Assembly (NCBI GenBank): GCA_963970005.1
Contig: CAXAMN010005324.1
Span: 186,001-250,000 of the forward strand
DNA length: 64,000 nucleotides
Direction of reading: 5' to 3'
Source of the DNA: Durusdinium trenchii
Lineage: Eukaryota > Sar > Dinophyceae > Suessiales > Symbiodiniaceae
In this document: positions 19,765 to 32,625 of the stretch, in pieces
Numbering within the stretch: position 1 is the stretch's first letter
Layout of the letters: each line of letters opens with the position of its first letter
Program-made: the position numbers and the translations under genes
Notes under the pieces: generated by a model
The model's database searches: none
What the model saw: only the letters and a program-made list of their open reading frames with translations
Told to the model about the DNA's origin: nothing

Positions 19765-22700
19765 AGGTAGGACTGATGGGGGCTCCAAAACACGTTCAGG
19801 TAAGGACAGACCTCCCCCTAGAGGGGCTCAGAACTTGTTCCCATCTCCTCATTGACAGTGGAGGACAGACCTCCCATCCCACGTACGCCGCCACCACCAC
19901 CCTCCCCTCGCCGAGTGACGGAGCTCGTGCACGAACGACCAGGTCGGTCACGAATTCATTCGTTGAGCCGAGCCTAGCTGCTAGCTCGTGTGCTCTTAAG
20001 TGTATATAGCTCACACATACCCAGACACGACCCGTCTGGGACTGCCCGACTGCCACCCCACCCCGACCCCTCAGACCCACCACCCCGGTTACCGTTCGAT
20101 CAGGCAGTCCGGTCGTGTCTGGCAGTCCCAAGAGAGCTTTTTCACAGCCCGGATACAGGTCGCGCCCACCCCATTTTTTTCCGCAGACCAGGGTCCGAAC
20201 GTTCAGGTCTCTCAACCTCTCAAGGGAGATAGATGCTCAGACTCAGTCTACCATCGCAGTTGGATTGAGGAACACGAAGGATTCGCTGCGCCATCCACCG
20301 ACCCTTCGGCCCTTCGGCCCGAAACGGCCCTCGGCGCCCGCGTGAAACGGCGAAAGCACCGCTGAGTACCGCTGGGTGATCCCTCATCCGGTTTGAGAAC
20401 GTATGTTTGACCATCAAATGAAATGTATATAGCAGCTAAGCGCTATATCAATCTATATGTCATATACATTGCATAATATTAAGTTTAAGTTATTTAATAT
20501 CAGTTATTGTTGCAATACGTGGCCCAACTTGGCCCAACCCTCTCGGTTAACAACATTTTGCCCGGTCCACATCCATCCACCTCACCACCTCCACACGAAT
20601 CTCGTCCACCCGCAGTGCGTGAAGGGGCGCACCCCTTCTTCGCCAGGGTGGCCTTGCTCGGCTCTCGTCCATTCTCCCGTGGGACGAAGCGTTTCAATTC
20701 CTCCACCGGCAAGCGGTACCTGCGGAGCGCCCGTGGCGCTCGGTGTCTCAAATGGCCGAGTTTCTGCGAAGGATGGGAGGACCGAGTGACGGGAGGAAGG
20801 CGAACGCGGTAAGATTACATAAGAGAGAGAGAGTGATTCACATGAGTGGGGCATAGGGTTGCCAGGTCAGTTATATAATATGGATCGAGGTGAGAAGAAA
20901 AGCGAAGCTGCAACAGTATCAACAGTTGTGGAGCAAGAATTTTGCATTGAAAGCTTGGAAACTTCGCATGAAAGCTGCAAGAGTTAGTTTTGGTTGGAAA
21001 ACGACTTGGCGTACCTATGCGCTAAGTCTGCTTCCGTCCATGCGTCCGTTTTCCATTTACTGTGTGATTACATGATGTGTCCAAGTAAGCAAATCAGCCA
21101 GCAAGCAAGCATTAGCTTTATGCAGCTATTCTTCCAGTGCTGTGATTGTTCTCAATTCCCAGAGAAAGTCGATGCCAAACATTCACCGTCCAACCTCTGG
21201 GAGGATTCGTTTCACATGAAACCAAAAATGGAACCATGGTTTCGCATGCTGCAATCTTTCGACCTTGAGCCCTCTTTTGGACGGCCTCTGGCGGATCTAA
21301 AACGTGCTCATGATCCGAAGCGGGACTGGGGCGGGGACAAAACGGCTCAAACATCCCGTGACCAGTAGAAGGTTAGAGATTGGGTCTCCTATTTAACCCA
21401 TGCCCAGTGGATGAATCTTCAAGCCTTTCCATCTCCCAAATATACTGAAGTGATGTTCTTGTTTACCTGCTAAAGGTTTACTGGGACAAACAAATTGGCA
21501 AGCCCAACTGGTAGATCTTTGGCGATCCAGTCCGAGCTTGGGAGAAGAGCTTGGACATCGACGGCAGCCCAGGCCGGGCCACGGTCCAAAGATCGTTTGC
21601 TCCAAAGGGTGGTCTGAAGGAGACACCTCAGATTCATCATCGGATCGGCTGAGAAGCATCGGTCGGGCTAGGAACAACAGCGTATATGCAGCAGCTTCTG
21701 GACGGCTGGTGACCTGGAACTGGAGTCTCTGTTTGTGACCGTTTATATACAGGGCCGGCCTGTTAGTCACCTCAAACTGTGGGAGATCAGAAGGTGACTT
21801 TGAAGAAGCAGGGAGTCAAGTTGTCTAGTTCTGTCAAACAAACCACACTTCTTTCTGTGGAATTTTCATCGCATGTCCATGTCCATGTCCACCCACATCC
21901 ATCCAGAATCACCGCCCCAAGCATCCCAATGTAGAAACCAGATCCCAAGAAAAGGACTCCGCTCCATCCGAAACCGCGCCGCTCCATCACTACGGCGACG
22001 GTCCCGCCCTCACCGGCGTCTCGTCCGCCGTTGCGTGCGGCGTTCGGTGGACCCCCCAGCCGATTCGGCCCCCGGACCGGTGGGGGGAGCGAAGCGAAGT
22101 CCACCCAAACCTTGGCGGGGCGACGCGTCGGGACGGGGGTCGGCTGGTGGGGTTGTGGCGGTAAGCCGGCTCGGTGTAGGGAGGGATAGATGATATAAAG
22201 GGACGGCGGGGTGGGGGGAAAAGTGGATCTTTGAGTGTAGTCAGGTGTAGAGGTGGTGCATCGTTGAGGGAGAAGATATGAGATAAATCCCTTTATGTCG
22301 ATGTGCAAGCTGGGAGGTGGCAGGAATTCAGGGGTCAGGCCCAGGCAGGCCGTTGCAAACATAAATCTGGAAGGAGGCACTGAACTAGGCACTGATTATT
22401 CAAAGGCCAAAAGCAAGGCTATCAGGATGGGAACATTTGGAGAGATTTGAAGGATACTAGAGATTTGAAGGATACTCAGACTTAAACCTTGTCACCACTG
22501 ATAGGTACTGATCTAGGATATCTAGGGATTCCTTATGAGGTTCAAAAACATCACGGGAGCAGTGGGAATGGATCCCAAGCAAGATACTCTGGGAATTTAA
22601 AGCCTTCAGCATTTCCGCGCTATGGACAACCAGGGTTACGAGACAACTCTGCATGGAAGTTGGACCGGGTCAAGCTGCAAGTTCCAACATGTTCCAAACA

Positions 22701-23060
22701 CATCTTGTGCGAAAGAAATCAATGGTCATGTTCTTTCCTTTCTTTCCATTTTGCACCACTTGATACCACTTAGTGCTGTGGCCAAAGGCGCCTCTTCCTC
22801 ACCACTGCGAGGGCCAGTAGTGAAATTGGGTGTGCATTGAAACTTCAAGACCTGCTTCAAGACCCCTGGTCCGCGGGAAACGAGAACACATCAATGAACA
22901 CCCAGTGGTTGGACGGTTGGACGGTTGGACCTGTTCGAATTGAAACCCCATGGTGTGCCGCCTCAGCTTGGGCATCGATAAAGAGGGCCTGGGCGCCCGC
23001 TCTCGTGCCGCGGCGCCCTCTTCGTGCCTGGCGCGGGCCAGACTGGCCCCTTGGGGGGGT
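19765..23060. other. GC-rich islands of undecided coding status
   Basis: Islands at about 19880-20360, 20600-20820, 21990-22180 and 22980-23060 are open in two or more frames on both strands. They could be exons in AT-richer introns, but I cannot choose a frame. A (GA)n run lies at about 20822-20832. Confidence 0.35.
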
Positions 23061-23508
23061 CTAATCTGTCCTGGGACTTAGGGAGGCTTTTTGCACATCA
23101 CTTGCATTGAAAAAAGTCTTTAAAACGCAATAAAGAACATAGGATGCACCTTCTGCACTCCACCAAACATAAAGAAAAACACACATGCGATTCAAGTGAA
23201 GCCGGCATGGCAGGTGTCGACGTTCCGCCTCTTGCAATGCTGTCGAGACCTTGGTCAGGTGACGACAGGTGAAGGTGAAGTGAAGGCTTCCCTGTCGACG
23301 CGAATCACGGTTCAGGTGTCCAGTGAAGGTTTTCTCCAAGGGAAATGCGTTTGGCATCGATGTGTTTACTGTATGATCGACCCAAGGACGCACGAAGCCA
23401 TCGATCCTCGTTCCCGCCTGGAGGGCTTTGGCTGAAGCGAAGCTCTGCTGAAAGTGCTCTGCCCAGGCAAAAGGTTCGTCCCAGACGTGGGACCTCGCGC
23501 GCAGCGCG
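23061..23508 (-). CDS. Hypothetical protein fragment, long minus frame
   Basis: An open minus frame of about 149 codons (first Met at 23393, open upstream to about 23508) with protein-like composition (for example SHVWDEPFAWAEHFQQSF in the upstream part). No family recognised. The plus strand of 23430-23540 is also open, so the call is weak. Confidence 0.3.
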
Positions 23509-24635
23509 GCATCCTACCCCGGCGATGCGTTCGTTGGGGTGAGGGCTATGTAGGAATTCTGCCCTATGGGAAGACTTCAGTGACTCGGAGACTTCAGTGA
23601 CCCGCTGATAGGAGGCCTTATTTGATTCTGAGCAGACTTCAGTGATCGATCTGGATGCTTTTTGTGCGAATCCAACCCATTTCGGATCCCTGGTTTACCT
23701 GTCACACGGTTGTGGCTCAGGGAGTTTGAGGAATGACCTTCCAAGCAAAATCTATGTGTATGTGTTGCCGAATGATGTCCTTTTGGCACAACATAATACA
23801 ACATAGAGGGGTTGATTTGGTACATATCCCCTCTATTGAATTGATCAACCCAATCGTGAAAGGCCATCCATGGTGTGACTTCAGTCGTGAGTTCTATTCA
23901 CGCTCAGAGCTCAGCTCAGTCTAAGCTAGCTTGCTGACACAACCAAAAACCGCTCAAGCCGGATGAGGACTGGACATGAGGACTATATGCAAAGGATCTA
24001 TCAACTTAGTTCTTTGTGCACCGTGGGTATTTCATCTACATGTGCTGTAGAACACCATGGCTGATGAATCACCCTGCCACCAAGCCACAGGAAGAGACCG
24101 CCGCCCTGGGGATCTTCTTCGGCCTCCGAGTCTGGTCCGGGGAGCGGGGCTAGTCGTCGGCAGAAACGACATGGATCCCGACGTGGGCATCTAGAATTTT
24201 CGACCACATCAACTTGGCAGTAGGACGGGGAAATCCGATGTGTTTTCAGAGATATATAATCATTTGCAAGCAGGATCACCCAATGTAGACCCTTGATTGA
24301 GAATGTCCCCTATTTGGATGCACGGATTTGGGGACGGTCAGCGACACGCACACACCTCCACGCCCTCCCTTGCTGGGTTTCTAGCTGGTTGATCCATGAA
24401 CAACCTCCTCATATGAGGGGTTGATCGATGAAGATCCGGTACAAGATGTCACTATATATGTCTATGGCCTGGACGAACAGCCACAGACTTGAACACCTTG
24501 GCACCATGAAGGGGGGGTTGGATGTGTTTTTACTGGCTTAAGACTGGGTGAGTGTCCCGGGCAAAGCTTCCGGGGCACAATGGTAGAATTTCACCAAATC
24601 CAGGAGTTCCATGTCGGCGCTATCCATGGAGGTTA

Positions 24636-24680
24636 GGGGTGCCCCTGTCAAATCCACTAGATGGGACTAAAGAGCACCCC
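24636..24680. repeat. 45-bp fold-back repeat, copy 1
   Basis: Ends GGGGTGCCC and GAGCACCCC form an imperfect inverted repeat. A second 45-bp copy lies at 56271-56315, agreeing at about 36 of 45 positions with no gap. Confidence 0.6.
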
Positions 24681-24966
24681 TTTGTCTCCTGGATGAGGAA
24701 AATGCTTCGATTTCCTGAATGGCTTCACTGAAGCAAGACTGCTCTAGATCTGCTTGCACAGGCACCCTGCTCAGTACACCTTCATCAACCACACACGCGA
24801 AAGAAGACCCGACTCTGTTGCCAAAACCGCATACAAACCTGGCTTTGGAGCAAAGTCCGCGAGCACTGGCACTGTCTCGTTCCAAACAGACATGAGACAA
24901 AACCTCCTTCACCACCCTGAAGATGTTCGAACATGTTCCAAATTCTGCCACCCAAATCAATTCCAC
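24667..24966 (-). CDS. Hypothetical protein ORF, 99 codons
   Basis: A minus frame with mixed, non-repetitive composition ending in QEIEAFSSSRRQRGAL. Its stop lies inside the 45-bp fold-back repeat at 24636-24680, so the last codons may come from a repeat insertion. No motif seen. Confidence 0.28.
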   Translation of the reverse strand: MELIWVAEFGTCSNIFRVVKEVLSHVCLERDSASARGLCSKARFVCGFGNRVGSSFACVVDEGVLSRVPVQADLEQSCFSEAIQEIEAFSSSRRQRGAL

Positions 24967-26452
24967 CCAATCCCAGCTTCTCGCTGAGCTCGACTTCTAC
25001 CGAAAACCCGTCGGCGCATCAGTCGGCGCGAGGTCCAGTGTCGGCGAAGCGCCTGCAACTTGGGCTCGGAGGCTTCGCCTGCAGGTTCAGGCTGTGGGTG
25101 GGGGCGAAAGGAAGAAAAGCAGCAGGCCGTGGGTGGGGGGGAAAGAACCTAAACCAAGATGTGGTTGGCTAGTGACTTGGTATGGGTGGGGGAAGAGGGA
25201 GCGCCTTGGTGGAAAGAAAACACAGAAACAGTTCAACCAAATAATAGTATCAACCCCCTGGATGAACCAAACCATACCAAACCTTTGCCTTGTGAAGGAA
25301 GACATTCTGAACCTGGTTCGACACCGTTCTGACCTCGGATTCTGGTGGTGTCACTTCAGTGGTCTCCTCAGCAAACAACACAAAACAACACATACCCAAG
25401 CGGCCCAGCAGCGGACTTCAGTGTGCTTCAATCAACCCCCACTGGATGGTTTTCGGAAGGCTTGCTGGCCCAACCAAAAGACCTTACAACGTATACTTAC
25501 AAAAAGCATGCTGAGCAGCCTTCATTTGGGTGTGCCATTTGGGGGTTGGAAGCTCTTGAAGTCTTCCGACTGAACCTCCAAGTCTCCGCCGTCGAGTTGT
25601 TCCCTCCCACCTTCCAGTCCTTCAGCAGGCGGAAGCCACCTGGGATGTCGGTGAATTGCTATTTAGGTGGCATCTATGAAACACCCCTTTTGGTTTGAAA
25701 CACCCCTGTTTAGGCCGTGTGAAACACTCCTTTTGGTTCTTCCAAGTGACCGAATTTGATGCCCTGGTTTCAGGTCAAGCAACAGGTCTGTAACATGGTC
25801 ACTTTTAAGGACTTCAAGAAAGGTCACGAACTGAAGAAGCTGGCTGTGTCTTTCTCAGCAGGTTTCTTAGCTCAGCTGCTTATTTTTTTATGTGTCGTTC
25901 TTCTATTCTAGGCAACACCCCTTTTATGGCCTATGGGCCTATGGGGCCAAACTGGCGAGTCTTCTTGATTTTTGGTGTACGCACAGCCTGGCTCTCAAGG
26001 TCCAATACGATCCGTTGCCCCCTCAGACCAGCTCGCCCAGTTTCTTGCTCAAAAAGGGGGGAACCTTGTGCCCCTGCTGATGTGGGACTCCCTGTTTCAA
26101 ACAACCATCCCCGCCAAATTCCAAGAAAAATACTGAATCCCCACCTGCCCATCATCCCATTTCCCCCCCAAGAAAAAGAGCACCCCGTTTCGCCCACCAA
26201 AGGGGGAACCTCCCCTCGTGGAGCTGGGGAGTCGGACAGGTCCTCATTGGCGCCGAAGTCCTGCGTGCAGCGTGCGGCCACAGCAGCGTCAGACAGTCCA
26301 CACCGCGAAGAAACTTGGATGTATCAGTATAAGAATAGCAAAATAGAGAGGTAATTAATAGAGGGATCTTTTTTTATGTAACATTCAAATATATATATAT
26401 ATATATTGTATTCGATAGATAAACCAAAAATGCGAAGTGATTCAATGTGTAG
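24967..26452. other. No decided gene; competing open frames
   Basis: A plus frame at 24923-25573 and a minus frame at 25931-26281 are long. The minus frame has a good acceptor (CAG before about 26231) and protein-like composition, but the plus strand there is equally open. A (TA)n run lies at 26390-26406. Confidence 0.35.
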
Positions 26453-26629
26453 GCAGCGGCATTGCCTCCATTGGAGGTCGCCTCACTTCATTGGATTCTG
26501 ACTTCGCCGTGGGGAAACTTCCAGCGAGCGTCCGGGTCCGGGAAAACCACATCCTCTCCGCTCCCAAGCGACCGATCTCTGTGCCGTCCGGACCGACCTG
26601 TCCGTTATTTGCGGCTCCCAAAGCGATCG
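26453..26629 (+). CDS. Candidate internal exon, unknown protein
   Basis: A plus-strand segment between an AG acceptor (26451-26452) and a GT donor (26630-26631, GTATAC), open throughout in the frame carrying GGRLTSLDSDFAVGKLP and SAPKRPISVPSGP. It encodes about 58 residues and is GC-richer than its flanks. No family recognised. One of few candidates on the plus strand. Confidence 0.4.
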
Positions 26630-27510
26630 GTATACAGGTCGAAAGACCTTTCTTTGTTTACCGGAGTTGATACGAAAACAGAGTACAGTATACTCAATGA
26701 GGTTTTAAGAGCCAGGTTTTTTAAACAATTATACTCATCAACCTCCTTAACATCCTCAATGAGGTTTTTAAGGACTTGATGATGATGTCTACACACAAAC
26801 ACTACGCAAACTCCGCTCCTCAAGTGGCACGGTGCGCAACAACTCGCGGCAGCGCCTGGAAGCGCAGGGGTGACGGCTTGGGAAGCCCCAAAATCGATAT
26901 GTTTCTAGGTTGTTCGATAGATGGATGTTGAAAGGGGATTCAGGGAGGTTAGTGCTCTTCTGCCTACTTTTGGGGAAAAAGGAAGTCTTAGTAAGTTGAG
27001 TTTTAGTTAGCAATGTATCAGCTTTGGTCGAGGTGCAATAAACAATTAATTGGCAAACGATTTGTCAAGGAACATCCTCTTGAATCATTTGGAGAAAATC
27101 CTACTATGTTACTAGTAAGAAGTAAGTAAGTGTGTGTTTGCGAACAACTTGGAGTGATTTGGAGTGTGATTGCGGGTGAAGCTGGATTTACTGGATTCAT
27201 TTATCCAACAAAAAAGGCAACAAATATGGGTTATGACTCTGACAACCTAAAGGCTGTATCTTTCCAGAACCTCTCTCAGCAAGCTTTGTTCCTTTAAAAT
27301 AACATAGTAAATAGTCCTCTCCGATGCGAGCCCCAGAACAAGCTTTCTTTCCGCCAAAAAATAACAGCACAGAATCCTGCCGGAGGCCTACAGGACTCTA
27401 CTGCCGCCACAACCAAGAGGTCCTCCCCACACCAATCTGACCAGAATTCACAATGATGATTGATGACAATATGATGATGATTGGGCTAGTGCCCAGAATG
27501 AATCTTACGC
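26630..27510. other. No gene supported
   Basis: AT-richer sequence without convincing exons. Confidence 0.45.
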
Positions 27511-27610
27511 GGGGGAAGATCAACATGGAACCTGAAAACCCACGTCGGATTGTAGAGGAAAATCGTCTTCCAATCTGGTCCATGTTCAGGTTCCATGTGG
27601 GTTTCTTCCC
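27511..27610. repeat. About 100-bp fold-back element, copy 1
   Basis: The left end (27511-27536) and the inverted right end (27585-27610) share GGGAAGA and ACATGGAACCTGAA. The interior continues as imperfect inverted arms. A related copy is at 48598-48686 (the two align best with one reversed), so this is a dispersed family of non-coding fold-back elements. Confidence 0.65.
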
Positions 27611-29978
27611 GGGTGTATATGTTTATATACTTTCACCGTCACCCGGAATTCCAACCATCTCCGGTCAGTCGTCCCAGGTGCCTCAGGGCGACTTTCGCAT
27701 CTTCGCTGGGAACCACTTCGGGTTCGCTCAGGCCGCCCAGGCCCGGATTGGTCGTGGCCTGTGGGACACCGGGGCGTCCAGTGGGTGGAGCGGTATTCAG
27801 CATGTAGACAGGCAGTGGTCGCAGCTCCAAATACCTCAATATCAAACATATATGATTACACACTCTGTGGAGAATCATATCGAAGATCCCGCAGCGTTAT
27901 ATGTATTTTTGAAACAATATATATATATATATAGACAGTGGCGATGAGAAACATGTCTATATATGATCTTGAGATGTCTCAGTTTTGCAAATACCATACA
28001 TTGTAGGTCTGGTGTCAGGTAAACATGTCAAACAAACAGAAACACAAGCGTACCAAAATTGCAGCTGAGCTGGAGATTGCTGAGGGGCAGCACTTGCAGA
28101 AAATCTTTCGAACTCACAACCCCTAAGCATCGGAATTACCTCCCCAAGCACGCCTTGAGCATCGTATGATCCTGGAAAGAGGCACCAAAGTTTTCCTTAA
28201 GCCTCAGACGCTCTGCTCTCCACACGGTCGACCCTTTGTTCAACAATTGCAGATCGCATGATCCAACCATGATGACCCTTCAAAGTCTTCAAAAACTATG
28301 CAACGATTCGCCAGCAGCTTGCTGAACGCGCGCACCTTTGGAGCATCCAAGATGCTCTTGATCAACCACAGATTCGGAGCAGTACCCCTCGTACGTCGGA
28401 ACTCCCATTTCTATCGGTGCGAATCCCATGCAGGATTACGTGCACGAGCAGTAGATGGCACAAGCCCAAAACGTGGAATAGAATGATGGATTAGAATTGT
28501 TTTGTATATGCTGGAATATGTTGGAACCTGTTGCCGCGCACACGCTATTGGTAAAGCTGGGATATACCAAAAAGTCATAAAAAGTCCCCAAGCGCGATAC
28601 CAAGAGCAAGCAATGACAGCAAAGATGTGGCCTGATGTGGCAGGTCTTCTAAGACCCAGTGGGCAGTTGAGGAGGTGCCACATGTCCTTTCCAGTGAGTA
28701 CGTCTTCTATATACGCAAAGTGTCCCAGAGTCCAAAACTGTCCTCCGCTGATGTGCCTTCATTCTGGGAAGTCTAGGAGCCCCAAGACTAAGACACAGAA
28801 GGCTCAGCAAGTACGAGCTTCCAAACCTATCTATATTATCTAACCAACAGTCCAAGCAAACTTCCCACCATTAGTTGTGGACTCCACTCCACGCCTTGGG
28901 TGACTCACATCGCCGGTGCAATGCATCCGTGGGTTCTCTCGGGATCCCAAGCGTGCCCTCCAGTGTTCCAGCCGCATCCCGGCGCAAGGTGGAGCCGTTC
29001 CCCTTCCGGGCGGCGAGCGGAACAGTGCGGAAACGTGGGTGAGTTTGGTTTCTGTGACATGAGTCCAACAGCGCGACCACTGCGTTTCCGTTTCAATCAC
29101 CATCCATCATATGCAACTGGCATGGCATCGCGCATCACGTCCCAAAGAGTTATATCTTGGGAGTCACATCATTTGTTGTCCTAAGCGCCCATTCCTCGGG
29201 TGTCCATGTCTGCCTCAGCCAGGGCAACTCCACCACTAGCACCGCCACTCAACCACCCAGCACCACCAGCACCGCAACTCTAACTATGTCAGAACACTCC
29301 AGAACCCGCTGCACTATGACCCTGTACATCCCTAGCCCACCTCCTCGGCCGTGGCACCCAAGGTGCCCGTCATCGCCGGCACGTTCGGCCCGGACCCCGC
29401 TTGCAAGGAGCCGAAGGGGCGAAGGGTCCCACCGGTGCAGCGCGAGCAAAACCCCCAAGCAACCGAGGCACGCAACGGCGCAAAGCTGCGAAACGAAGCT
29501 GCTGGGTAGCGGTACTGGGTGAAATGTGTCTTTTTCATGGAGAGAAGGTGTAAGAAATACGAATCCCCTAATTAATCCAACCTAATCCTACTTGGGAGGA
29601 TGCCTCCACGGTGTTGAAACGTAGCTTCACAGGGACAGCGCACCATCCATCGGATTCTCCGCAGTTGTCATTCTCCCATCTTCTCAGACCAGTTGATTGG
29701 GGTGTTTGAAGTTGATTGGCATCCTGCCTCAGGGCTGTATCCAAACAAGTCCACGACTGACCAACGCTTGACCAAGCCAAAAGTCTTCTGAGCAATGTAT
29801 ATACTCCTTCTGTGACCCGAAGTCGGTGTAACCAATACGTGGTACAAACCCAAAATTACAAACCCTAAGAGCTCGACATTCGATCTTCCCATGTATCAAA
29901 AAATGAACTGCCCTATACTTCTCTGTAGAGGGTGACATAATCTGCATTTCCAGGATAATTATTATACAATACCCGTAC
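27611..29978. other. No decided gene; GC-rich islands
   Basis: Islands at 27650-27830, 28900-29045 and 29330-29510 are coding-like but open on both strands. A GTGAGT donor follows the minus frame at about 28910. A (TA)n run lies at 27917-27932. Confidence 0.35.
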
Positions 29979-30175
29979 ATTAGAAATTCCAGGTCGGCTG
30001 TCCGCAACCACCCTGACGACCGGACCATGGACCTCCTCCGTATGCGTTTGTTTCAGCACCACTTTTAAATGTGGCACATCTGCGCTACGTGGCTCTTGAG
30101 GCCACAATTCATGCGCCCTCTCGGCCAATGCCTTCACTCGCTGGTCGCGCTGAACTGCAAAGATGGCTCGTAGGT
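29979..30175 (-). CDS. Candidate internal exon, unknown protein
   Basis: Bounded by an AG acceptor (30177-30176) and a GT donor (GTACGG after 29979); 197 nt, open in the frame containing QRVKALAERAHELWPQEP and EEVHGPVVRVVADSRPG. Composition is strongly protein-like, with an amphipathic helix at the start. The phase closes cleanly (two bases plus 65 codons). No family recognised; neighbouring exons were not identified. Confidence 0.45.
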
Positions 30176-31049
30176 CTCAAGACGCACTTTGGAAGAATAG
30201 CCGTGCCTGGCGTAAGGGAACATGGTGATGCGGAAGTTGCGTTTGCTTGTGTGCTGTTTGCGCCACTGTTTTTTGCTTTCATTGATTCCCCGAACAGATT
30301 CAAGACTTATTCGCAATGGAAGCTTCCCGGCAATGCTGCGTTCTTGCATTCCCCTAGCAGCTAGCATGTTGGCAATGCCTCACTAGATGGGGTCTACCCC
30401 ACCAGGTGGGGGGTGCCAGGATAATCGATGTACTTTGGAACATACCCTCCAAGTTGTGAACCTCTTGGAGGCCCTAAGCTCATCGCCCCATGCCCGCAGG
30501 CTGCATCAGCGGATCACGAAATGATGATGCTGATCACTCAGGAAACTGGTCAAATCTGAGATACACATCCGTACACCTTTCATGACTCTTGCAGATACCA
30601 AGTAAATGCAACATCTACCTCCCAAAAGCAATCAAACTTAAACGATCTTGAAATCCATCCATCACACCCACCTACATTAACTTTGCCCTGCGAAGCCTCC
30701 AAGTAAGAAATTGGCCAGGATGTGCCAAAACAAACAAAGCATGTACCAGAAACTCAGCAGCAACAATAAACAAGACACAAACAAAAAACAGCAGCAACAT
30801 GAAAAAACAAAGACATATATATATACTGTAGTAATAGATAAAGTCCTGTCATGTCTAGTTCATAGCATTAAACCAGTGGAATCTCAATCCAATATGTTTG
30901 CAGGTCACCCGTGCTTCCATAGATCTAACTAACCGGAAGTTGGACACCCACCTCTACACCTGCTTCACAGTATGCTTCGTGTGGTGGTTTCATGATATTG
31001 ACTTGCTTGGAGAACAAATGGTTCTCTGTCCTCCTTTATCTGGGTCGCC

Positions 31050-31245
31050 AAAAGATCGCAACCCAACAGCCCTGGCGTGCCCTTTGGCCCTTTCTCCCTG
31101 GGGATCCCTGCTGAGCCAGGAGCGCGGCAGTGCGCTGACAACAACTTTGCAGGACCTGAGGCATCGGACAAAGGACCCGAGTCTTATAAGGCCACCCCCA
31201 AAGGATCTGCGGGTACCAAACAAGACGAAACGAAGCGATCGCCGT
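31050..31245 (+). CDS. Candidate exon, unknown protein, plus strand
   Basis: A plus frame with composition typical of a flexible region (segment GPEASDKGPESYKATPKGSA) ending in a stop at about 31245. A second plus frame is also open here, so the call is tentative. No motif seen. Confidence 0.28.
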
Positions 31246-31750
31246 GAATGCCAAGCTGCCAAGCAGCAAAGCGGAATAGAAAGCAACATTCTGCATAGAT
31301 GCATGTTCATGCATGTTCAATCCATCTCTGCCACCAAATGAGTTGGGAGGAGTCCGTGCCAGCCCTGTAGCGAACGTGTCATATTATGCCTGTGGGTCAT
31401 GGCACCAGACTCCCCGCGTTGACCGCGTTGACCAGCGAACATGAACGGAAGAGGCTTACCACACATGGTCGACCTACCAGGGTGAGTTCCGGGATCCAAG
31501 TTTCGACTCACAGCCGGTGTAGTCACCACAAACGCAGTGGTGAGGAACACATGGACCCACTCTCCGGCGCCCTGTGACCAGCACTTGGATTTGCTGTCCA
31601 GGAACCCGCAAAAAATACAAAAACACTCTTCACCACAAGGGGGATTTACCTAGTTCGGGAAAATAGAATAATCACCTGGTCCGCAAAAACTATCACAAAA
31701 CCAGGTCCATATATGCTTCCTATATGCAACGTCCATGGCGCTGAGGTTGC

Positions 31751-31850
31751 CCGGCTTCGTTGGTCCGCTCGGGCTTCTGCTTGGCGCGGATGTCGATGTA
31801 GACATCTTCACCGCCGCTGGCCTCATCGGGCGGTAGCTGGTTCGCCCATG
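31751..31850 (-). CDS. Candidate internal exon, unknown protein
   Basis: About 100 nt on the minus strand between an AG acceptor and a possible GC donor, in the frame with LPPDEASGGEDVYIDIRAKQ. Other frames are closed or less protein-like. The short length and lack of a known motif limit confidence. Confidence 0.35.
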
Positions 31851-32576
31851 CTTAATGGTTAAGGTTTCCTGGTGGATCACGGGCTGAACCATTAGTAGGT
31901 GATTCCCCAAATGTCTGCAGATATCATCTAGCCTTCATGCTTCATTCGGACTTGTTTTCAGTCTGGAAGCAGAAAATAGAATGCATCATGGGGTGGATTC
32001 GAGCGTTACTACTTGGGTTGGATTTGAGTCTGGCAATCCCTGAGCAAAAACAAGTCAAGAAGCAAAGCAAAGAACCAGAGCAAGATTCACATCCCCCAGT
32101 CCTCTTGACTTTACTGGCGCAGTTGTGACGACCCTACTATTCGTCCCAATGCAGGGACTGGAGCTTTCCAGGTTCAAGCAAAGCTGGATATCCAAAACTT
32201 GGAGCCATCACATCTTGGGTGGTCCAGCATTATATATTTGTACGACACTGTGTGGGAAGTGCTTCTTCATGCTTCTTCTGCTCCGCAAGTAATAGTGCCG
32301 TAGAAACCTGCAGCACCGCGTGGGAGAGAATCTCTGGTGTTCATTTCCGACGCGCATGGTCGACCTCTTAGACTCTCTGTTGGGAGTGGCTCCGTGAGCT
32401 ACTAAAGACAAAGAAAGCGCTTAAGTTCTTAAAGTACCAGAAAGTAGTTTCCTTCCATGCTGGCTGCTGGGAGGCCTCAGCATTTTGGTTGGTAAATCAT
32501 GGCAACGTCCAGTCTGAATGTGGGGAGTTTTCCCTTCAGGCCTTCAGATAATTTGGCGTGTGGTGGGGTCAAGCAC

Positions 32577-32625
32577 TGAGGCTTCCAGCATCGTGGAAGT
32601 TGAGGCTCAGCACTTTCATCACTTC
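32577..32625 (-). CDS. Candidate small exon, unknown protein
   Basis: 49 nt after a pyrimidine-rich acceptor (TTTTTGTTTGAG), frame EVMKVLSLNFHDAGSLS, ending at a GT donor. It joins in phase 0 to an upstream minus segment ending at 32725 with a GTGAGA donor (frame with RTFDMAQVKLK). Function unknown. Confidence 0.38.

Noticed and set aside
24923-25573. 216-codon plus frame as a gene
   Set aside because: Composition drifts, no motif, no splice logic, and the minus strand is equally open in parts.
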